From Cupriavidus oxalaticus (GTDB lineage Bacteria > Pseudomonadota > Gammaproteobacteria > Burkholderiales > Burkholderiaceae), in contig NZ_CP069812.1 of assembly GCF_016894385.1 (NCBI RefSeq), positions 3,821,447 to 3,885,446 of the forward strand: a stretch of 64,000 nucleotides of DNA, read 5' to 3'. The position numbers were made by a program, and so were the translations under genes. The notes beneath the pieces were generated by a model. That model saw only the letters and a program-made list of their open reading frames with translations. It ran no database searches and was not told the DNA's origin. How positions within the stretch are numbered: position 1 is the first letter of the stretch; each line of letters begins with the position of its first letter. This document shows, piece after piece, positions 1 through 9,438 of the stretch.

Positions 1-1731
1 CGTGACCCAGGCGTACTGGCCGCGCTTCATCTTGACCAGCACGCAGGTGCCCAGCACCAGCGCCACGGCGGCCAGCATCTGGTTGGAGATGCCGAACAGC
101 GGCCACAGCGTGTTGATGCCGCCCAGCGGATCGACCACGCCCTGGTACAGGAAGTAGCCCCAGGCCGCCACGGTCAGCGCGGTGGCGATGAGGTTGGCCG
201 GCAGCGAATCGGTGCGCTTCATCGATGGCACGAAGCTGCCCAGCAGGTCCTGCAGCATGAAGCGGCCGGCGCGGGTGCCCGCGTCGACGGCGGTCAGGAT
301 GAACAGTGCCTCGAACAGGATGGCGAAGTGGTACCAGAACGCCATCATGGCCTGGCCGCCCACCACCTGGTGCAGGATGTGCGCGATGCCCACGGCCAGC
401 GTCGGCGCGCCGCCGGCGCGCGAGATGATGGTGTTCTCGCCGACGTCCTTGGCGGTCTGCACCAGCACGTCGGGGGTGATCACGAAGCCCCAGGTCGAGA
501 CCGCCTGCGCCACCGCTTCCGGCGTGGTGCCGATCACGGCGGCCGGGCTGTTCATGGCGAAGTACACGCCCGGCTCGATCACCGCTGCGGCCACCAGCGC
601 CATGATGGCGACGAAGGACTCGGCCAGCATCGCGCCGTAGCCGATGAAGCGCGCGTGGGTCTCGTTCTCCAGCAGCTTGGGCGTGGTGCCCGACGAGATC
701 AGCGCATGGAAGCCCGACACCGCGCCGCAGGCGATGGTGATGAAGAGGAACGGGAACAGGTTGCCCGACCACACCGGGCCGCCGCCCTCGGCGAACTGCG
801 TGAAGGCCGGCATCTTCAGGTCCGGCGCGACGATCACGATGCCCACCGCCAGCGCGATGATGGTGCCGATCTTCAGGAAGGTCGACAGGTAGTCGCGCGG
901 GGCCAGCAGCAGCCACACCGGCAGCACGGCGGCGATGAAGCCGTAGATGATCAGCATCCAGGTCAGCGCCTTGCCGTCGTAGGTGAACAGCGGCGCCAGC
1001 GTCGCGCTTTCATGCACGTACTGGCCGCCGATGATCGCCAGCATCAGCAGCACGAAGCCGATCACCGACACTTCGCCGATGCGGCCCGGGCGGATGTAGC
1101 GGGTGTAGATGCCCATGAAGATGGCGATGGGAATGGTCACCGCCACGGTGAAGGTGCCCCACGGCGAGTCGGCCAGCGCCTTCACCACGATCAGCGCCAG
1201 CACCGCCAGGATGATGATCATGATCATGAAGCAGCCGAACAGCGCGATCATGCCCGGCACCGTGCCCATTTCGGACTTGACCAGGTCGCCCAGCGAGCGG
1301 CCGTCGCGGCGCGTGGAGATGAACAGCACCATGAAGTCCTGCACCGCGCCGGCGAACACCACGCCGGCCAGCAGCCACAGCATGCCCGGCATGTAGCCCA
1401 TCTGCGCGGCCAGCACCGGGCCGACCAGCGGGCCGGCGCCGGCGATCGCGGCGAAGTGGTGGCCGAACAGCACCGCCTTGTTGGTCGGCACGTAGTCCAG
1501 GCCGTCGTTATGGCGCCAGGCCGGCGTCATGCGTTTCGGGTCGAGCTGCATCACCTTGTCGGCGATAAAGCGGCTGTAGTAGCGGTAGGCGATCAGGTAG
1601 ATGCAGAGCGCGGCAACCACGATCCACAGCGCGCTGACGGCCTCGCCGCGCGCCAGCGCGACGGTGCCGAAGGCAAACGCGCCGAGCACGGCGACGGCCA
1701 GCCACACCAGGTGTTCTCCGATGCGATTCAT
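1..1731 (-). CDS. cstA: Carbon starvation protein A, pyruvate/peptide-type membrane transporter (3' end cut by window edge)
   Basis: The visible 577 residues begin MNRIGEHLVW and run off the left edge, so roughly the last 100 residues of a family of about 690 are missing. The protein is almost entirely hydrophobic, with many membrane segments. It carries the CstA signature GHHFAAIAGAGPLVGP at residues 90-105. CstA/BtsT proteins are inner-membrane transporters; E. coli members take up pyruvate and have been linked to peptide use on carbon starvation. The start is supported by AGGAGA a few bases upstream of the ATG. The gene is divergent from a Cache-domain sensor kinase and response regulator across 391 bp that hold a repeated CTACGCA operator, so this two-component pair probably controls it. 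Family is certain; the substrate is inferred. Confidence 0.95.
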   Translation of the reverse strand, partial: MNRIGEHLVWLAVAVLGAFAFGTVALARGEAVSALWIVVAALCIYLIAYRYYSRFIADKVMQLDPKRMTPAWRHNDGLDYVPTNKAVLFGHHFAAIAGAGPLVGPVLAAQMGYMPGMLWLLAGVVFAGAVQDFMVLFISTRRDGRSLGDLVKSEMGTVPGMIALFGCFMIMIIILAVLALIVVKALADSPWGTFTVAVTIPIAIFMGIYTRYIRPGRIGEVSVIGFVLLMLAIIGGQYVHESATLAPLFTYDGKALTWMLIIYGFIAAVLPVWLLLAPRDYLSTFLKIGTIIALAVGIVIVAPDLKMPAFTQFAEGGGPVWSGNLFPFLFITIACGAVSGFHALISSGTTPKLLENETHARFIGYGAMLAESFVAIMALVAAAVIEPGVYFAMNSPAAVIGTTPEAVAQAVSTWGFVITPDVLVQTAKDVGENTIISRAGGAPTLAVGIAHILHQVVGGQAMMAFWYHFAILFEALFILTAVDAGTRAGRFMLQDLLGSFVPSMKRTDSLPANLIATALTVAAWGYFLYQGVVDPLGGINTLWPLFGISNQMLAAVALVLGTCVLVKMKRGQYAWVT

Positions 1732-2122
1732 AGTGAAGGTCTCCTCAGACCGGGATTTGGAAAGCCTGCGGCGGCGAAGGACTGGCAACTGGCAACGGGC
1801 TGGGTCGGCGGCGGGCGCGCCGGGGCGGGCAGCTGGGGCAATCCGGCGGTGAGGGTGTCTCCTGGGATCTGCTGCTGCTCGCCCGGTTCGTGTCGTTTCC
1901 GGATCTCGTCTTGCAGGCAGGCGGTGCACCATCCGGGTAGGCCGGTGCACCAGCTGCGTGGACGCGCGCCGCATGTTGGGGCGGCTTGCGTGTCCGGCGT
2001 GTAGTATTGACACCCGCCAAACCCCGCACAAGCGCGTAACTACGCAGCACTTCTGCGTAGTACTACGCAAATCGACGGTGGCATGCCGCCTGCGCGGCAT
2101 CGGTGTTTACCCCCGGTCCTGT
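1732..2122. promoter_or_regulatory. Divergent cstA / sensor-kinase control region
   Basis: This 391-bp non-coding gap separates two divergent genes and must contain both promoters. The part next to cstA is a featureless GC-rich leader with the cstA ribosome site. The part next to the kinase gene holds the CTACGCA half-site array listed separately. No RNA gene or small reading frame is convincing. Confidence 0.6.
2040..2069. promoter_or_regulatory. CTACGCA/TGCGTAG operator array
   Basis: Three copies of one heptamer lie in 30 bp: CTACGCA at 2040-2046, its complement TGCGTAG at 2054-2060, and CTACGCA at 2063-2069. The last two form a perfect 16-bp palindrome (2054-2069). Inverted heptamers are a usual layout for NarL/FixJ-type regulators, and a regulator of that class is encoded just downstream. 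Assignment to that regulator is inference; the repeat is directly visible. Confidence 0.65.
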
Positions 2123-3541
2123 ATGAAACTCCGCCAGAAGATCCTGTTGCTCGCGGTGGCGCCCCTTGCGGTGGCCATGCTGGGCATCGCCTTTGCCGTG
2201 CGCTACCAGGCCACGCAGCTCGCGCAGCATGAGCGCGCGCTGGTCGAAGCCGCCTACCTGCAGAGCAAGGAAATGGAGCTGCGCCACTACGTAGAACTGG
2301 CGCAAAGCGCGATCGCGCCCATGGTGCGCTCCGGGCGCGCCGACCTGGCTACCCGGCAGGCGGCGATGGAAGCCCTGGCGCGGCTGGACTACGGTCCCGA
2401 TGGCTACTTCTTCCTGTACGACATGCAGGGCCGCAACCTGATGCACCCGCGCCAGCCCGAACTGGTCGGCAAGGACCTGTGGACCATGCGCGACGCCGAG
2501 GGCACGCTACCTATCCAGAAACTGATCTCCGCTGCCAAGGCGGGAGGCGGCGCGGTGCGCTACCAGTGGAAGAAACCCTCGTCGCAGCAACTCGCGCCCA
2601 AGCTTGGCTATGTCGTGGCGGTGCCGGAGTGGGGCTGGATGCTCGGTACCGGGATCTACCTGGATGACGTCGAGCGCACGCTGCGCCAGCTCGACGCGCG
2701 CGCCGAGACCGATATCCGCGAGACCATGGCCTGGATCGGCGTGATCGCCGCCATCAGCATCCTGCTGGTGGCCGCCAGCGGCCTGGCGCTGAACGTCAGC
2801 GAGCACCGCGAGGCCGACGCCAAGCTGCGCCAGCTGGCGCAGCGCGTGGTGCAGTCGCAGGAAGAGGAACGCGCGCGGCTGTCGCGCGAGCTGCACGACG
2901 GCATCAGCCAGCTGCTGGTGTCGGTCAAGCTGGTGCTGGAGACCGCCACCAACCGGCTGCGGCTGGCCCCGACCGAAGGCGCCGCGGTGGCGCCGGTGCT
3001 GGGCATGGCGCTGAACCGGCTCGACACCGTCTTCAATGAAGTGCGGCGCGTGGCGCGCAACCTGCGCCCGGCGCTGCTGGATGACCTGGGTCTTTTTGCC
3101 GCGCTCCAGCACCTGGCGCGCGAGATGCAAGGCGGCAGCCGGCTGGACATCGACGTGACCCAGCGCGGCACCCCGCGCGAGCTGCCCGACGAGCAGGCCA
3201 CCGCCCTGTTCCGCATCGCGCAGGAAGCGCTGACCAACGTGGAGCGCCACGCCGGGGCCCGGCACGTGCGCGTGTCGCTGGCGTTCGACGCCGACGCCAC
3301 GCGGCTCACGGTGCGCGACGACGGCGCCGGCTTCGACGTGCCGAGCATGCAGCGCGATCCCCGGCGCGGCATCGGCCTGCGCAACCTGGGCGAGCGCATC
3401 GCCGCGTTGTGCGGGCAGTTCGACATTGTTTCCGGCAGCGGCGGCACCGAGCTGGTGGCGTCGCTGCCCCTGGCCAAGCCTGCGCCAAAGCCCGCAGCCG
3501 TTTCGCATGATCCTGTTTCCGCCGGACCTTCGCAGTCATGA
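2123..3541 (+). CDS. Cache-domain sensor histidine kinase, NarL-type (HisKA_3)
   Basis: This 472-residue membrane sensor kinase has a first membrane segment at about 7-26. A periplasmic single Cache-2 type domain follows at about 30-200, with the typical GYFFLYDMQGRNLMHP stretch and a WGWMLGTGIYL end. A second membrane segment lies at about 204-224. The HisKA_3 dimerisation helix has the phospho-acceptor H258 in RELHDG, and an HATPase domain carries the N-box EALTNVERHA and DDGAGFD. Start MKLRQK is chosen because the upstream extension reads through the operator array. It overlaps the response regulator by ATGA, so the two are translationally coupled. Cache-2 domains often bind small carboxylates, which fits control of the neighbouring cstA; the actual ligand is not known. 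Confidence 0.9.
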   Translation: MKLRQKILLLAVAPLAVAMLGIAFAVRYQATQLAQHERALVEAAYLQSKEMELRHYVELAQSAIAPMVRSGRADLATRQAAMEALARLDYGPDGYFFLYDMQGRNLMHPRQPELVGKDLWTMRDAEGTLPIQKLISAAKAGGGAVRYQWKKPSSQQLAPKLGYVVAVPEWGWMLGTGIYLDDVERTLRQLDARAETDIRETMAWIGVIAAISILLVAASGLALNVSEHREADAKLRQLAQRVVQSQEEERARLSRELHDGISQLLVSVKLVLETATNRLRLAPTEGAAVAPVLGMALNRLDTVFNEVRRVARNLRPALLDDLGLFAALQHLAREMQGGSRLDIDVTQRGTPRELPDEQATALFRIAQEALTNVERHAGARHVRVSLAFDADATRLTVRDDGAGFDVPSMQRDPRRGIGLRNLGERIAALCGQFDIVSGSGGTELVASLPLAKPAPKPAAVSHDPVSAGPSQS

Positions 3542-4212
3542 CCCGTTCCCCTGAATCGACCCACGCCGGCGCACCGGCGCGCGTATTGCTGATCGACGAC
3601 CACGCGCTGGTGCGCGACGGCATGCGCATGCACCTGGCGCTGCAGCCGGGGCTGCGCGTGGTCGGCGAGGCCGATGGCGGCGAGGCGGCGCTCGCGTGGC
3701 TGGACCGTGCCGGCGAGGCCGACCTGCCGGACCTGGTGATCACCGATATCGGCATGCGCGGCATGGGCGGCATTGCGCTGGCGGCCGCGCTCCATGACCG
3801 GTATCCGGAGCTGGCGGTATTGATCGTGTCGATGCACGACAACCTGGAGTATGTGCGCCAGGCCGTGCGGGCGGGGGCGCGGGGCTATGTGCTGAAGGAT
3901 GCGCCGGCCGATGAGCTGATGGCGGCGATCCAGTCGGTGCTGGCGGGGCGGGTGTTCTACAGTGCCCGCATCGCACGCGGCATGGCCGAGCAGAGTCCGG
4001 GGCCGCTGGATGCGCTGACCCGGCGCGAGCGCGACATCCTGGGCTGCATCGGGCGCGGGATGGCCAACAAGGAGATTGCGGCGCAGCTGGGCGTATCGGT
4101 GCGCACGGTCGAGACGCACCGGCTCAACCTGAAACGCAAGCTGGGGATCGAGGGGCGCTCGGGGTTGGTGAAGTATGCGGTGGAGACGCTGGGGGATAGC
4201 GACGCCGGCTGA
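3538..4212 (+). CDS. NarL/FixJ-family response regulator
   Basis: A 224-residue DNA-binding partner of the upstream kinase. The receiver domain (about 15-130) shows the acidic pair in LLIDDH, the phospho-acceptor D70 in VITDIGMRG and the conserved lysine in YVLKDAPA. A LuxR-type helix-turn-helix (about 160-215) reads LTRRERDILG, then KEIAAQLGVSVRTVETHRLN. Its start codon overlaps the kinase stop by four bases. It most likely binds the CTACGCA array in the cstA promoter region. It converges on pckG with repeat elements between them. Confidence 0.92.
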   Translation: MTRSPESTHAGAPARVLLIDDHALVRDGMRMHLALQPGLRVVGEADGGEAALAWLDRAGEADLPDLVITDIGMRGMGGIALAAALHDRYPELAVLIVSMHDNLEYVRQAVRAGARGYVLKDAPADELMAAIQSVLAGRVFYSARIARGMAEQSPGPLDALTRRERDILGCIGRGMANKEIAAQLGVSVRTVETHRLNLKRKLGIEGRSGLVKYAVETLGDSDAG

Positions 4213-4290
4213 CAGGCCCCCAGGACACCGAAAAGGAGAGCGGTTCCGGGTGCTCCCAGGCCGCCCGACCTCGCCCAGGCAAGGTGTTCT

Positions 4291-4441
4291 TCCTCTCCCC
4301 TCACGGGGAGAGGGCCGGGGTGAGGGGCGGTGTAGCTAGGCACCACATCAAGCAAGGCCTTCGGTTTTAACCCACGGGCGCCAGCCTTTGACCCGCCCGC
4401 CCTCACCCCCGGCCCCTCTCCCACTGCGTGGGAGAGGCGAG
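4291..4441. repeat. Pair of inverted REP-like palindromes (family A)
   Basis: Two copies of a GAGAGGG-type palindrome face each other between the convergent response-regulator and pckG genes: 4291-4328 (core CTCTCCCCTCACGGGGAGAG) and 4399-4441 (core CCTCTCCCACTGCGTGGGAG). Related elements occur at about 23711, 23807, 31687, 31770 and 55379. They can form RNA stem-loops and sit mostly at gene ends, like REP/BIME elements. Confidence 0.75.
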
Positions 4442-4456
4442 CAAACCGGCAGCGGC

Positions 4457-6313
4457 TTAGCCTTCCAGCCGCTTGCCCAGCGCCGCGCGCGTTTCCGCCA
4501 GCGCCTGCGGCAGGCGATGATTCAGCTGCGTGAACAGCGCATCATGCAGCGCCAGTTCCTCCCGCCAGGCATCGCGGTCGATCGAGGTCACCTGTTCGAA
4601 CTGCGCCGGCGAGAATGCCACGCCGTCCCAGTTCAGGTCCTCATACCGCGGCGTGGTGCCGAACACGTGCTCGGCGCCCTGGCCCTTGCCTTCCACGCGG
4701 TCGATCATCCACGACAGCACGCGCATGTTGTCGCCGAAGCCCGGCCACACGAAGTTGCCGTCGGCGTCCTTGCGGAACCAGTTGACGCAGTAGATCTTCG
4801 GCAGCTTCGCGCCCGCGGCTTCGAGCTTCTGGCCCAGTGCCAGCCAGTGCCCGAAGTAGTCGCTCATGTTGTAGCCGCAGAACGGCAGCATGGCGAACGG
4901 GTCGCGGCGCACCACGCCTTGCTGGCCGGCGGCCGCGGCGGTGGTTTCCGAGCCCATGGTGGCGGCCATGTACACGCCTTCGGTCCAGTTGCGGGCCTCG
5001 GTCACCAGCGGCACGGTGGTCGAGCGGCGGCCGCCGAAGATGAACGCATCAATGGGTACGCCGGCCGGGTTGTCCCAGCTCTCGTCGATCGACGGGCACT
5101 GCGACGCCGGCGCGGTGAAGCGCGAGTTCGGGTGGGCGGCCTTGGCGCCGGTCTCCTTGGCGATTTCCGGGGTCCAGTCCTTGCCCTGCCAGTCGATCAG
5201 GTGCGCCGGCGCTTCTTTGGTCATGCCTTCCCACCACACGTCGCCGTCGTCGGTCAGCGCCACGTTGGTGAAGATGACGTTCTCCCTCAGCGTCGCCATC
5301 GCGTTGTAGTTGGTCTTCTCGCTGGTGCCCGGGGCCACGCCGAAGAAGCCGGCTTCCGGGTTGATCGCGTACAGGCGGCCATCCTGGCCCGGCTTGATCC
5401 AGGCGATGTCGTCGCCGATGGTGGTGACCTGCCAGCCCTCGAAGCCCTTGGGCGGGATCAGCATGGCGAAGTTGGTCTTGCCGCAGGCCGACGGGAACGC
5501 GGCGGCGACGTGGTACTTCTTGCCCTCGGGCGAGGTCACGCCCAGGATCAGCATGTGCTCGGCGAGCCAGCCTTCGTCGCGGCCCATGGTCGATGCAATG
5601 CGCAGTGCGAAGCACTTCTTGCCCAGCAGCGCGTTGCCGCCGTAGCCCGAGCCGAACGACCAGATCTCGCGCGTTTCCGGGAAATGGACGATGTACTTGG
5701 TCGGGTTGCACGGCCACGGCACGTCCTTCTCGCCGGCGGCCAGCGGCTTGCCCACGGTGTGCACGCACGGCACGAACTCGCCGTCGTGGCCCAGCACGTC
5801 GTACACGGCACGGCCCATGCGCGTCATGATGCGCATGTTGACCGCCACGTACGGCGAATCCGACAGTTCCACGCCGATATGGGCGATGGGCGAGCCCAGC
5901 GGGCCCATCGAGAACGGCACCACGTACAGCGTGCGGCCGCGCATGCAGCCGTCGAACAGGCCGTTCAGCGTCTGGCGCATCTCGGCCGGGGCGGTCCAGT
6001 TGTTGGTGGGGCCGGCGTCTTCCTGCCGTTCCGCGCAGATAAAGGTGCGGTCTTCAACGCGAGCCACGTCCGACGGGTCCGACAGGGCCAGGAAGGAGTT
6101 CTTGCGCCTGGCCGGGTTCAGCCGCTTCATCGTGCCGGCGGCGACCATCTGCTCGCACAGGCGGTCATATTCTTCCTGCGAACCGTCGCACCAGTAGATA
6201 TTGTCGGGCTTGGTCAGCGCGGCGATTTCGGCGACCCAGGCGACCAGCTTGGGGTGCTTGACCCAGGCCGGGGCATTCACTGGCGCCATGCCTTGCATCG
6301 TGGGGTGGTTCAT
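4457..6313 (-). CDS. pckG: Phosphoenolpyruvate carboxykinase (GTP)
   Basis: This 618-residue cytosolic enzyme converts oxaloacetate and GTP to phosphoenolpyruvate, CO2 and GDP, the first committed step of gluconeogenesis from organic acids. The length is normal for GTP-dependent enzymes. The nucleotide-binding loop [13 protein letters not shown], the [12 protein letters not shown] stretch and [14 protein letters not shown] are all present. Start [10 protein letters not shown] is preceded by TGGAG at good spacing; an upstream in-frame ATG at 6427 has no such site. It stands alone, with a 521-bp gap upstream. Having pckG near the CstA-type transporter suits an organism living on carboxylates, but no direct link is shown. 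Confidence 0.97.
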   Translation of the reverse strand: MNHPTMQGMAPVNAPAWVKHPKLVAWVAEIAALTKPDNIYWCDGSQEEYDRLCEQMVAAGTMKRLNPARRKNSFLALSDPSDVARVEDRTFICAERQEDAGPTNNWTAPAEMRQTLNGLFDGCMRGRTLYVVPFSMGPLGSPIAHIGVELSDSPYVAVNMRIMTRMGRAVYDVLGHDGEFVPCVHTVGKPLAAGEKDVPWPCNPTKYIVHFPETREIWSFGSGYGGNALLGKKCFALRIASTMGRDEGWLAEHMLILGVTSPEGKKYHVAAAFPSACGKTNFAMLIPPKGFEGWQVTTIGDDIAWIKPGQDGRLYAINPEAGFFGVAPGTSEKTNYNAMATLRENVIFTNVALTDDGDVWWEGMTKEAPAHLIDWQGKDWTPEIAKETGAKAAHPNSRFTAPASQCPSIDESWDNPAGVPIDAFIFGGRRSTTVPLVTEARNWTEGVYMAATMGSETTAAAAGQQGVVRRDPFAMLPFCGYNMSDYFGHWLALGQKLEAAGAKLPKIYCVNWFRKDADGNFVWPGFGDNMRVLSWMIDRVEGKGQGAEHVFGTTPRYEDLNWDGVAFSPAQFEQVTSIDRDAWREELALHDALFTQLNHRLPQALAETRAALGKRLEG

Positions 6314-6669
6314 ATTGCAACTCCAGGTTTGTAAAGGGAAGGAAGGGAAGGAAACCTTGCAAAGCCTGGCCGGCGGGGCGGTGTTTCCGCTGCTCGCGCG
6401 GTGGACGGAAGGGCGGCATCGCGGCATGGGGTCGTCATGTCCCGATCGTCACATCCCGTTACAACTCCGCGGCGGCCCGTGTTGTGCAAAAGGTCGCGGC
6501 GGTCCCTGCGGCTGCGCTACAGTTGCGCTTCGCCCGCGCAGGGGTAGCTGCGCGCGCCGGGCGGGCTTTGTCCGGCGGCGACCGCGTGTCGGGAGCAAGG
6601 CTCGACCGACAATCCGCGGCGGCACCGGAGCGGGCAAGGATACCACTGGCGCACCCCCCTGTTTTTTGC

Positions 6670-6698
6670 TGCGCAACAATTGACGCCGTTGTTGCGCA
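6670..6698. promoter_or_regulatory. Perfect 10-bp inverted repeat upstream of hydroxyacid dehydrogenase
   Basis: TGCGCAACAA (6670-6679) and its exact complement TTGTTGCGCA (6689-6698) flank a 9-bp spacer. It lies about 137 bp before the dehydrogenase start, so it could be an operator for an unidentified dimeric regulator. No T-tract follows, so it does not look like a terminator. Confidence 0.5.
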
Positions 6699-6747
6699 AG
6701 AGATGTTTCACCTCGCGGCGCGCCGGCATGCTGGCGCCGACGCCGGG

Positions 6748-6756
6748 TTATCCACA
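6748..6756 (+). promoter_or_regulatory. Isolated consensus DnaA box
   Basis: TTATCCACA matches the strict DnaA-box consensus. It lies alone in the non-coding leader of the dehydrogenase gene. A single 9-mer can occur by chance, so a function is uncertain. Confidence 0.35.
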
Positions 6757-6834
6757 ATACTGTTGGGCGGCGCGCGGCTCGGTTGCCGCGCGCACCAACC
6801 GGCACAAGCGCCGGAAGACAAACCAGAGTTGCCG

Positions 6835-7860
6835 ATGAAGATTGCCGTACTCGACGATTACCAGGACGCCGTGCGCAAGCTGCCGTGCTTCAGCCTGCTG
6901 GAGGGACACGACGTCAAGGTGTTCAACAACACCGTCAAGGGCGTGGGCCAGCTGGCCGCGCGCCTGTCGGACGTGGAAGCCGTGGTGCTGATCCGCGAAC
7001 GCACCCGTATCACCCGGCAACTGCTGGAAAAACTGCCCAAACTGAAGCTGATCAGCCAGACCGGCAAGGTCGGCGCCGGTCCCGGCAGCCATATCGACCT
7101 GGATGCCGCCACCGACCGCGGTGTGGCCGTGCTGGAAGGCGTCGGCTCGCCGGTGGCCCCGGCCGAGCTGGCCTGGGCGCTGATCATGGCGGCGCAGCGG
7201 CGCATTCCGCAGTACGTGGCCAGCCTCAAGCACGGCGCGTGGCAGCAATCGGGTCTGAAATCGACCACGATGCCGCCCAATTTCGGGCTGGGCCAGGTGT
7301 TGCGCGGCCAGACGCTGGGAATCTGGGGCTATGGCAAGATTGGCCGTCTGCTGGCCGGCTATGGCAAGGCCTTCGGCATGCGGGTGATGGTGTGGGGCCG
7401 CGAGGCCTCGCTGGAGGCGGCGCGCGCCGACGGGCTCGACGTGGCCACCTCCAAGGAGCAGTTCTTTGCCGACAGCGACGTCTTGTCGCTGCACCTGCGG
7501 CTGAACGACGACACCCGCGGCATCGTCAAGCTGACCGACCTGACGCGGATGAAGCCCACCGCGCTGTTCGTCAATACCAGCCGTGCCGAACTGCTGGAAG
7601 AGAACGCGCTGGTCACTGCGCTCAACCGTGGCCGCCCGGGCATGGCGGCGGTCGACGTGTTCGAATCCGAGCCGATCCTGCAGGGGCACGCGCTGCTGCG
7701 CATGGAAAACTGCATCTGCACGCCGCACCTGGGCTATGTCGAGCGCGACAGCTATGAGCTGTACTTCCGCACGGCGTTCCAGAACATCCTGGATGTGCTG
7801 GGCGGCAATCACGACTGCATCGTCAATCCCAAGGCGTTGACGCCGGCGCTGTCGCGCTGA
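6835..7860 (+). CDS. D-2-hydroxyacid dehydrogenase family protein
   Basis: This 341-residue NAD(P)-dependent oxidoreductase belongs to the phosphoglycerate/D-lactate dehydrogenase superfamily. The N-terminal substrate domain begins MKIAVLDDYQDAV. The Rossmann nucleotide-binding loop is LGIWGYGKIGRLLAGYG (about 161-177), in the GxGxxG pattern. The catalytic arginine lies in NTSRAELL, the glutamate in FESEP and the histidine in TPHLGY. The start was placed at the family-typical N-terminus; the open frame extends far upstream through the leader and its inverted repeat, which is not expected in coding sequence. The exact substrate cannot be read from sequence and the gene is not in a biosynthetic operon. 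Confidence 0.88.
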   Translation: MKIAVLDDYQDAVRKLPCFSLLEGHDVKVFNNTVKGVGQLAARLSDVEAVVLIRERTRITRQLLEKLPKLKLISQTGKVGAGPGSHIDLDAATDRGVAVLEGVGSPVAPAELAWALIMAAQRRIPQYVASLKHGAWQQSGLKSTTMPPNFGLGQVLRGQTLGIWGYGKIGRLLAGYGKAFGMRVMVWGREASLEAARADGLDVATSKEQFFADSDVLSLHLRLNDDTRGIVKLTDLTRMKPTALFVNTSRAELLEENALVTALNRGRPGMAAVDVFESEPILQGHALLRMENCICTPHLGYVERDSYELYFRTAFQNILDVLGGNHDCIVNPKALTPALSR

Positions 7861-7901
7861 GCGTTTCTGTTCTGCCGGTTGGCTTGCCAGTAACCGGCGG
7901 T

Positions 7902-7992
7902 TGTCGTCCCCGCGTAGGCGGGGACCCAGTGGCTTTTTGTCCCCCTTCGGGGGACTTCAAGGACGCTGGATTCCCGCCTGCGCGGGAATGAC
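7902..7992. repeat. dRS3/NIME-like palindromic repeat (family B)
   Basis: About 90 bp composed of three palindromes: GTCCCCGCGTAGGCGGGGAC, a CCCCCTTCGGGGG stem and TTCCCGCCTGCGCGGGAA. The same composite recurs at about 27454, 60918 and, shortened, 62530. The outer arms resemble neisserial dRS3 elements. It lies in the gap between the dehydrogenase and the MFS gene. Confidence 0.8.
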
Positions 7993-8103
7993 TGGGTAAG
8001 CGTGCCAGCAGGAAAGGGTATTGGCTGCGGCTAGCGCGATTGCCTCGTCAACGCGAATCCCCCAATCCCGCTACACTCGGGACTTCCCTAACCGCCGGCC
8101 GCA

Positions 8104-9354
8104 ATGGTCCCTGGCGGCAGCCCCGACAACAACAAGCGCCCGCGCGCACCCCCTCTTCCCAAGGCCGGCATGGATCCCAGGCTCGTGACGCTCTGCGTCG
8201 GCAATTTCGTCATCGGCACCGGCGCGATGATCGTGACCGGCATGTTGAACGACATTGCCGGGGATTTCGGGCTGGGCGCGGCCAGTGCCGGGCAGCTGAT
8301 TTCGGTATTCGCACTGGCCACGTGCGTCGGCGCGCCGCTGTTCGCCACGCTGGGATCGCGCATCGACCGCCGGCTGCTGCTGGCGGGATCGCTGCTGGTC
8401 TATGCGGTGATGCACCTGGCGGCCGCCTTTGCGCCCAGCTTCGCGGCGCTGATGGCCATCCGCTTCCTGACCGCGATCGGCGCCGCCATCTACACACCGC
8501 AGACCGCGGCGACGCTGCCGCTGCTGGTCAATGCGCAGACGCGCGGCCGTGCCATCAGCTTTGTCTTCCTGGGCTGGAGCGTCGCCAGCGTGGTGGGCGT
8601 GCCGCTGGGCACCTGGATCTCGACCACGCTGGGCTGGCGCGTCAGCATGGGCTTGGTGGGCGCTCTGGCGCTGCTGGTGTCGGCCGCGGTCTGGCGGTCG
8701 CTGCCGCGCGGGCTGTACGTGGAGCCGGTGGGGCGCGAGGCCTGGGCCGCGGTGCTGCGTCACAAGCCGGTCATGCTGGTGGTGCTGACCACCATGGTGT
8801 CGTCGGCCGGCATGTTCACCATGTTTACCTATGTCGCGCCGCTGATGCGCGATGTCTACGGCATCAGCGGCGGCGCGCTCAGCCTGATGTTCCTCGCCTA
8901 TGGCGCCTGCGGCGTGTTCGGCAATGCGCTGGCCGCGTCGCGCATGGACCGCGTCACGCCCAGCCGGATCGTGCAGGTGGCCCTGCTGACCTCGGTCGCC
9001 GCCATGGTGCTGTGGCCGCTGGCTGGCCTGGGCGGCGTGGCGCTGGTGCTGCTGTTCATGCTGTGGGGGCTGGGCGGGTTTGCCACCAACAGCGCACAGC
9101 AGGCGCGGCTGGTGCTGCTGGCGCCGGAGCGGGCCTCGGCCTCGATCTCGCTGAACTCTTCGTCGATCTACCTCGGACAGGCGGCCGGCGCGATGGCCGG
9201 CGCCGCCATCTATACCCTGGCCGGGGTCGATTCGCTGCACTGGGGCGCCGCGGCGCTGATGCTGGCGGCGCTGGCGGTGTCGCAGCGCGCCCGCTCGCTG
9301 GGCTGCCAGTGGCAGCGCCCGCCGGCCCCGCAGCAGGCACCCAACGCCGGCTGA
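8104..9354 (+). CDS. Major facilitator superfamily transporter (DHA1-like efflux)
   Basis: This 416-residue inner-membrane protein has about 12 hydrophobic segments. The N-terminal half carries a motif-A-like loop around LGSRIDRRLLL and the first helix NFVIGTGAMIVTGML. The overall pattern resembles arabinose/drug efflux MFS proteins of the DHA1 class. The start is uncertain: the ATG used here gives a hydrophilic 22-residue leader, while a second ATG at 8170 (MDPRLVTLC), preceded by AAGG, begins right before the first helix and may be the true one. It is a single gene; the substrate cannot be deduced. Confidence 0.85.
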   Translation: MVPGGSPDNNKRPRAPPLPKAGMDPRLVTLCVGNFVIGTGAMIVTGMLNDIAGDFGLGAASAGQLISVFALATCVGAPLFATLGSRIDRRLLLAGSLLVYAVMHLAAAFAPSFAALMAIRFLTAIGAAIYTPQTAATLPLLVNAQTRGRAISFVFLGWSVASVVGVPLGTWISTTLGWRVSMGLVGALALLVSAAVWRSLPRGLYVEPVGREAWAAVLRHKPVMLVVLTTMVSSAGMFTMFTYVAPLMRDVYGISGGALSLMFLAYGACGVFGNALAASRMDRVTPSRIVQVALLTSVAAMVLWPLAGLGGVALVLLFMLWGLGGFATNSAQQARLVLLAPERASASISLNSSSIYLGQAAGAMAGAAIYTLAGVDSLHWGAAALMLAALAVSQRARSLGCQWQRPPAPQQAPNAG

Positions 9355-9438
9355 AGCCCCGCCCCGGGGCGCCATGTCCCCGGGCGCGCGCCTGCCGCGC
9401 GTCCCCCGCGGCGTCTTGTGAGGCACCGCACCAAGCAC

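Larger units (their letters stand above)
6314..6834. promoter_or_regulatory. Intergenic region between pckG and hydroxyacid dehydrogenase
   Basis: A 521-bp divergent gap with no convincing gene. It must hold the promoters of both flanking genes. The two visible sites, an inverted repeat at 6670-6698 and a consensus DnaA box at 6748-6756, are listed separately. Reading frames crossing it are extensions of the dehydrogenase frame or antisense shadows. Confidence 0.5.

Noticed and set aside
328..2004. Long plus-strand open frame (about 558 codons) opposite cstA
   Set aside because: It is rich in H, R, Q, D and A, typical of an antisense shadow in GC-rich DNA, while the minus strand encodes a clear CstA.
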